DNA of 58,482 nt from Allobosea sp. Root483D1 (GTDB lineage: Bacteria > Pseudomonadota > Alphaproteobacteria > Rhizobiales > Beijerinckiaceae). The position numbers and the translations under genes were made by a program. Shown piece by piece: positions 58,201 through 58,482 of this stretch. Every line of letters starts with the position of its first letter. The first letter of the stretch is position 1. The stretch lies in contig NZ_LMJW01000001.1 in the NCBI RefSeq assembly GCF_001429505.1, forward strand, positions 300,260 through 358,741. The letters are read 5' to 3'. The notes beneath the pieces are model-generated. The model saw only the letters and a program-made list of their open reading frames with translations. It did not search any database and was not told the origin of the DNA.

Positions 58201-58482
58201 GTGCGCGACACCATCCTGTCGCATCTGCGTGGGCCGCTGCTGACGCAAGCTCCCGGACAGGTCGCGGCGAGCTTTTCCGCCGACCTGCCCGGCCGCAAAG
58301 GCGCGGTGCTGATGGCCGCACCGCTTCCGCAGCCGCGCTACAGCTTCTGGGGCGAGGCCTTTGGCGGCACCGGCAACAGCGATGCCGACGGCAATGCCGC
58401 GAGCCAGTCGCGTCGCACCGGCGGCGCCCTGCTCGGCGCCGATCTGATGCTCTACGACGCCCCCGGTTCCTCGCTGAAGCTC
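55273..58482 (+). CDS. Autotransporter (type Va secretion) with PATR repeats, truncated at window end
   Basis: An ORF of 1070 codons with no stop, cut by the window end. Residues 1-38 form an extended signal peptide (LLAGTALMLLLSAGHALA). Residues 39-330 are Gly-rich (GGNGG, GGGGG tracts). From about 380 to 760 come autotransporter-associated beta-strand repeats with NTYTGGTT...GGKLSISSDANLG units; NTY motifs at 56422, 56692, 56959 and 57525, plus a variant at 57223. The end carries ARAGFDMLSGEAHAQG and SFWGEAFGGTG, the start of the outer-membrane barrel. The barrel itself lies beyond the window. Confidence 0.92.
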   Translation, partial: MISVITPANSGTSRTRLASRLLAGTALMLLLSAGHALANGGRGGDRSSAQPGSGGPGGIDNPTGAGGAGVRGQTTPGGNAGGGGGGAGAVSGGAGGLPGTGITGEGQGGDGGVHGSVGAALPVGAKTGSNGGDGNSGYNYSGGGGGAGGYGAVVTGTGATGAIAGTLTGGNGGHGGGSFYGFGGGGGSGGIGLLFTDGSATQTLTIDGTIQGGKGGNGGSYVSDGTGAAGAAGVGGAGLVFTNGGATTTLTVNGTIRGGDGGRGGSNLPTSFGRTPNPGEEANGVGAAGGAAIIGAGLSITNNGTIVGGLSGDGSERAAAIHFTGGSNRLTMGNAIATIIGGIVIDTGTLTFDQTTNITISNVISGGGGVGKDGAGTVVLSGANTYTGGTTLIQGKLSVSQDANLGASSGGLTFSGASTLLVTASFTTARAVVLNANGTVEVAAGQGLTMDGAIAGTGGLFKTGSGTLILTGTNTYTGGTTVTGGGLSISSEANLGNVSAGLTLDGGTLIVTADIVSGRAVTLGAGDGTIETTTGNLTVNAIVGGSGGLTKSGTGTLTLSGVNTYAGGTTISGGKLSISSDANLGNVSGGLTLAGGTLQVTNNVTLARAVTLSGTGGGIEIDAGRAVLLTGAITGTGGLTKTGGGTLALQNNSSYSGATLVQAGTLVGSSSTAFSANSNFTVSAGATLEVSDVPGLVATVGSLAGAGAVQLGSGSTLKAGSSNASTTFSGMISGNGALDKTGTGTLTLTGANTYGGGTTVSGGKLVVNGSIKGAVTLSGGALGGSGTIGALAVASGGTVAPGNSIGTLTINGNVAFASGSTYQVEINAAGQSDRIAATGSATITGGTVQVLAEAGNYAASTTYTILTATGGVTGRFSTVTSNLAFLTPSLSYGAQNVTLTMTRNATGFGPGAGTTFVASTRNQGFIANAAEALGAGNAVYDALLSGTAAEARAGFDMLSGEAHAQGVSVLIDESRLVRDTILSHLRGPLLTQAPGQVAASFSADLPGRKGAVLMAAPLPQPRYSFWGEAFGGTGNSDADGNAASQSRRTGGALLGADLMLYDAPGSSLKL

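Overview
The window is a GC-rich chromosomal segment, almost entirely core housekeeping genes, from an alphaproteobacterium. Gene content and order point to the order Hyphomicrobiales (Rhizobiales), possibly a Bosea-like lineage; this rests on recalled synteny, not a database search. Supporting signs are a CcrM-type GANTC methyltransferase, the mutY-DUF721-dsbA-smc cluster, an ATP synthase Fo operon (atpI-B-E-b'-b) separate from F1, the coxB-coxA-ctaB-coxF-ctaG-coxC-DUF983-surf1-thrC-M16 string, split glycine decarboxylase (gcvPA/gcvPB), IalB, and an alphaproteobacterial-type SOS box (GTTC-N7-GTTC). No rRNA, tRNA, CRISPR array, transposase or prophage gene was seen.

Layout. 1-9.7 kb: glyQS (-), a small secreted Tyr-rich protein, a TrmN6-like methyltransferase with a DUF2007 protein (-), polyprenyl diphosphate synthase and a Nudix hydrolase (+), a TPR protein followed by ispE (-), and a 36-residue lipoprotein (+). 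9.7-16.4 kb: ETF-ubiquinone oxidoreductase (-), family-4 uracil-DNA glycosylase, cytochrome bd oxidase cydAB and a zinc metallopeptidase (+), and a short glycosyltransferase-like protein (-). 16.4-23.2 kb: an SOS-boxed radical SAM (SplB-like) protein, an alpha/beta hydrolase, rnhB, a PhzF isomerase and ccrM (+), then mutY (-). 22.7-30.4 kb: DUF721/DciA-like, DsbA-like, smc, then the ATP synthase Fo operon (+), closed by a strong terminator. 30.4-38.6 kb: an L,D-transpeptidase (-), a Phd/VapC-type toxin-antitoxin pair (+), the gcvT-gcvH-gcvPA-gcvPB operon (-) behind a tandem glycine riboswitch, and a lipoprotein with IalB (-). 38.9-45.5 kb: the aa3-type cytochrome c oxidase operon with assembly factors (+). 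45.7-52.1 kb: thrC, an M16 peptidase, a GNAT enzyme and a membrane GGDEF-EAL protein, coupled by overlapping start and stop codons. 52.2-58.5 kb: YqgE (-), a DsbD-N-like protein, a peroxiredoxin and a GNAT enzyme, and a large autotransporter cut by the window end.

Functional themes. Respiration dominates: bd oxidase, aa3 oxidase, ETF-QO, Fo ATPase and quinone side-chain synthesis. One-carbon and glycine metabolism (glyQS, riboswitch-controlled gcv) and genome maintenance (UDG, MutY, RNase HII, SMC, CcrM, SOS-boxed radical SAM protein) are also present.

The least ordinary signals are non-coding. They are an SOS box in front of a SplB-like radical SAM gene, three copies of a roughly 90-106 bp inverted-repeat element, a three-dyad element at 4680-4773, a 28-bp near-perfect palindrome before ialB, a 10-bp-phased TTA(A/C) array before ccrM, a GANTC site inside the -35 of the predicted gcv promoter, and multiple dyads at the toxin-antitoxin promoter. 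I did not find a clear new multi-gene system; the SOS-box/radical SAM pairing is the best candidate for new biology.
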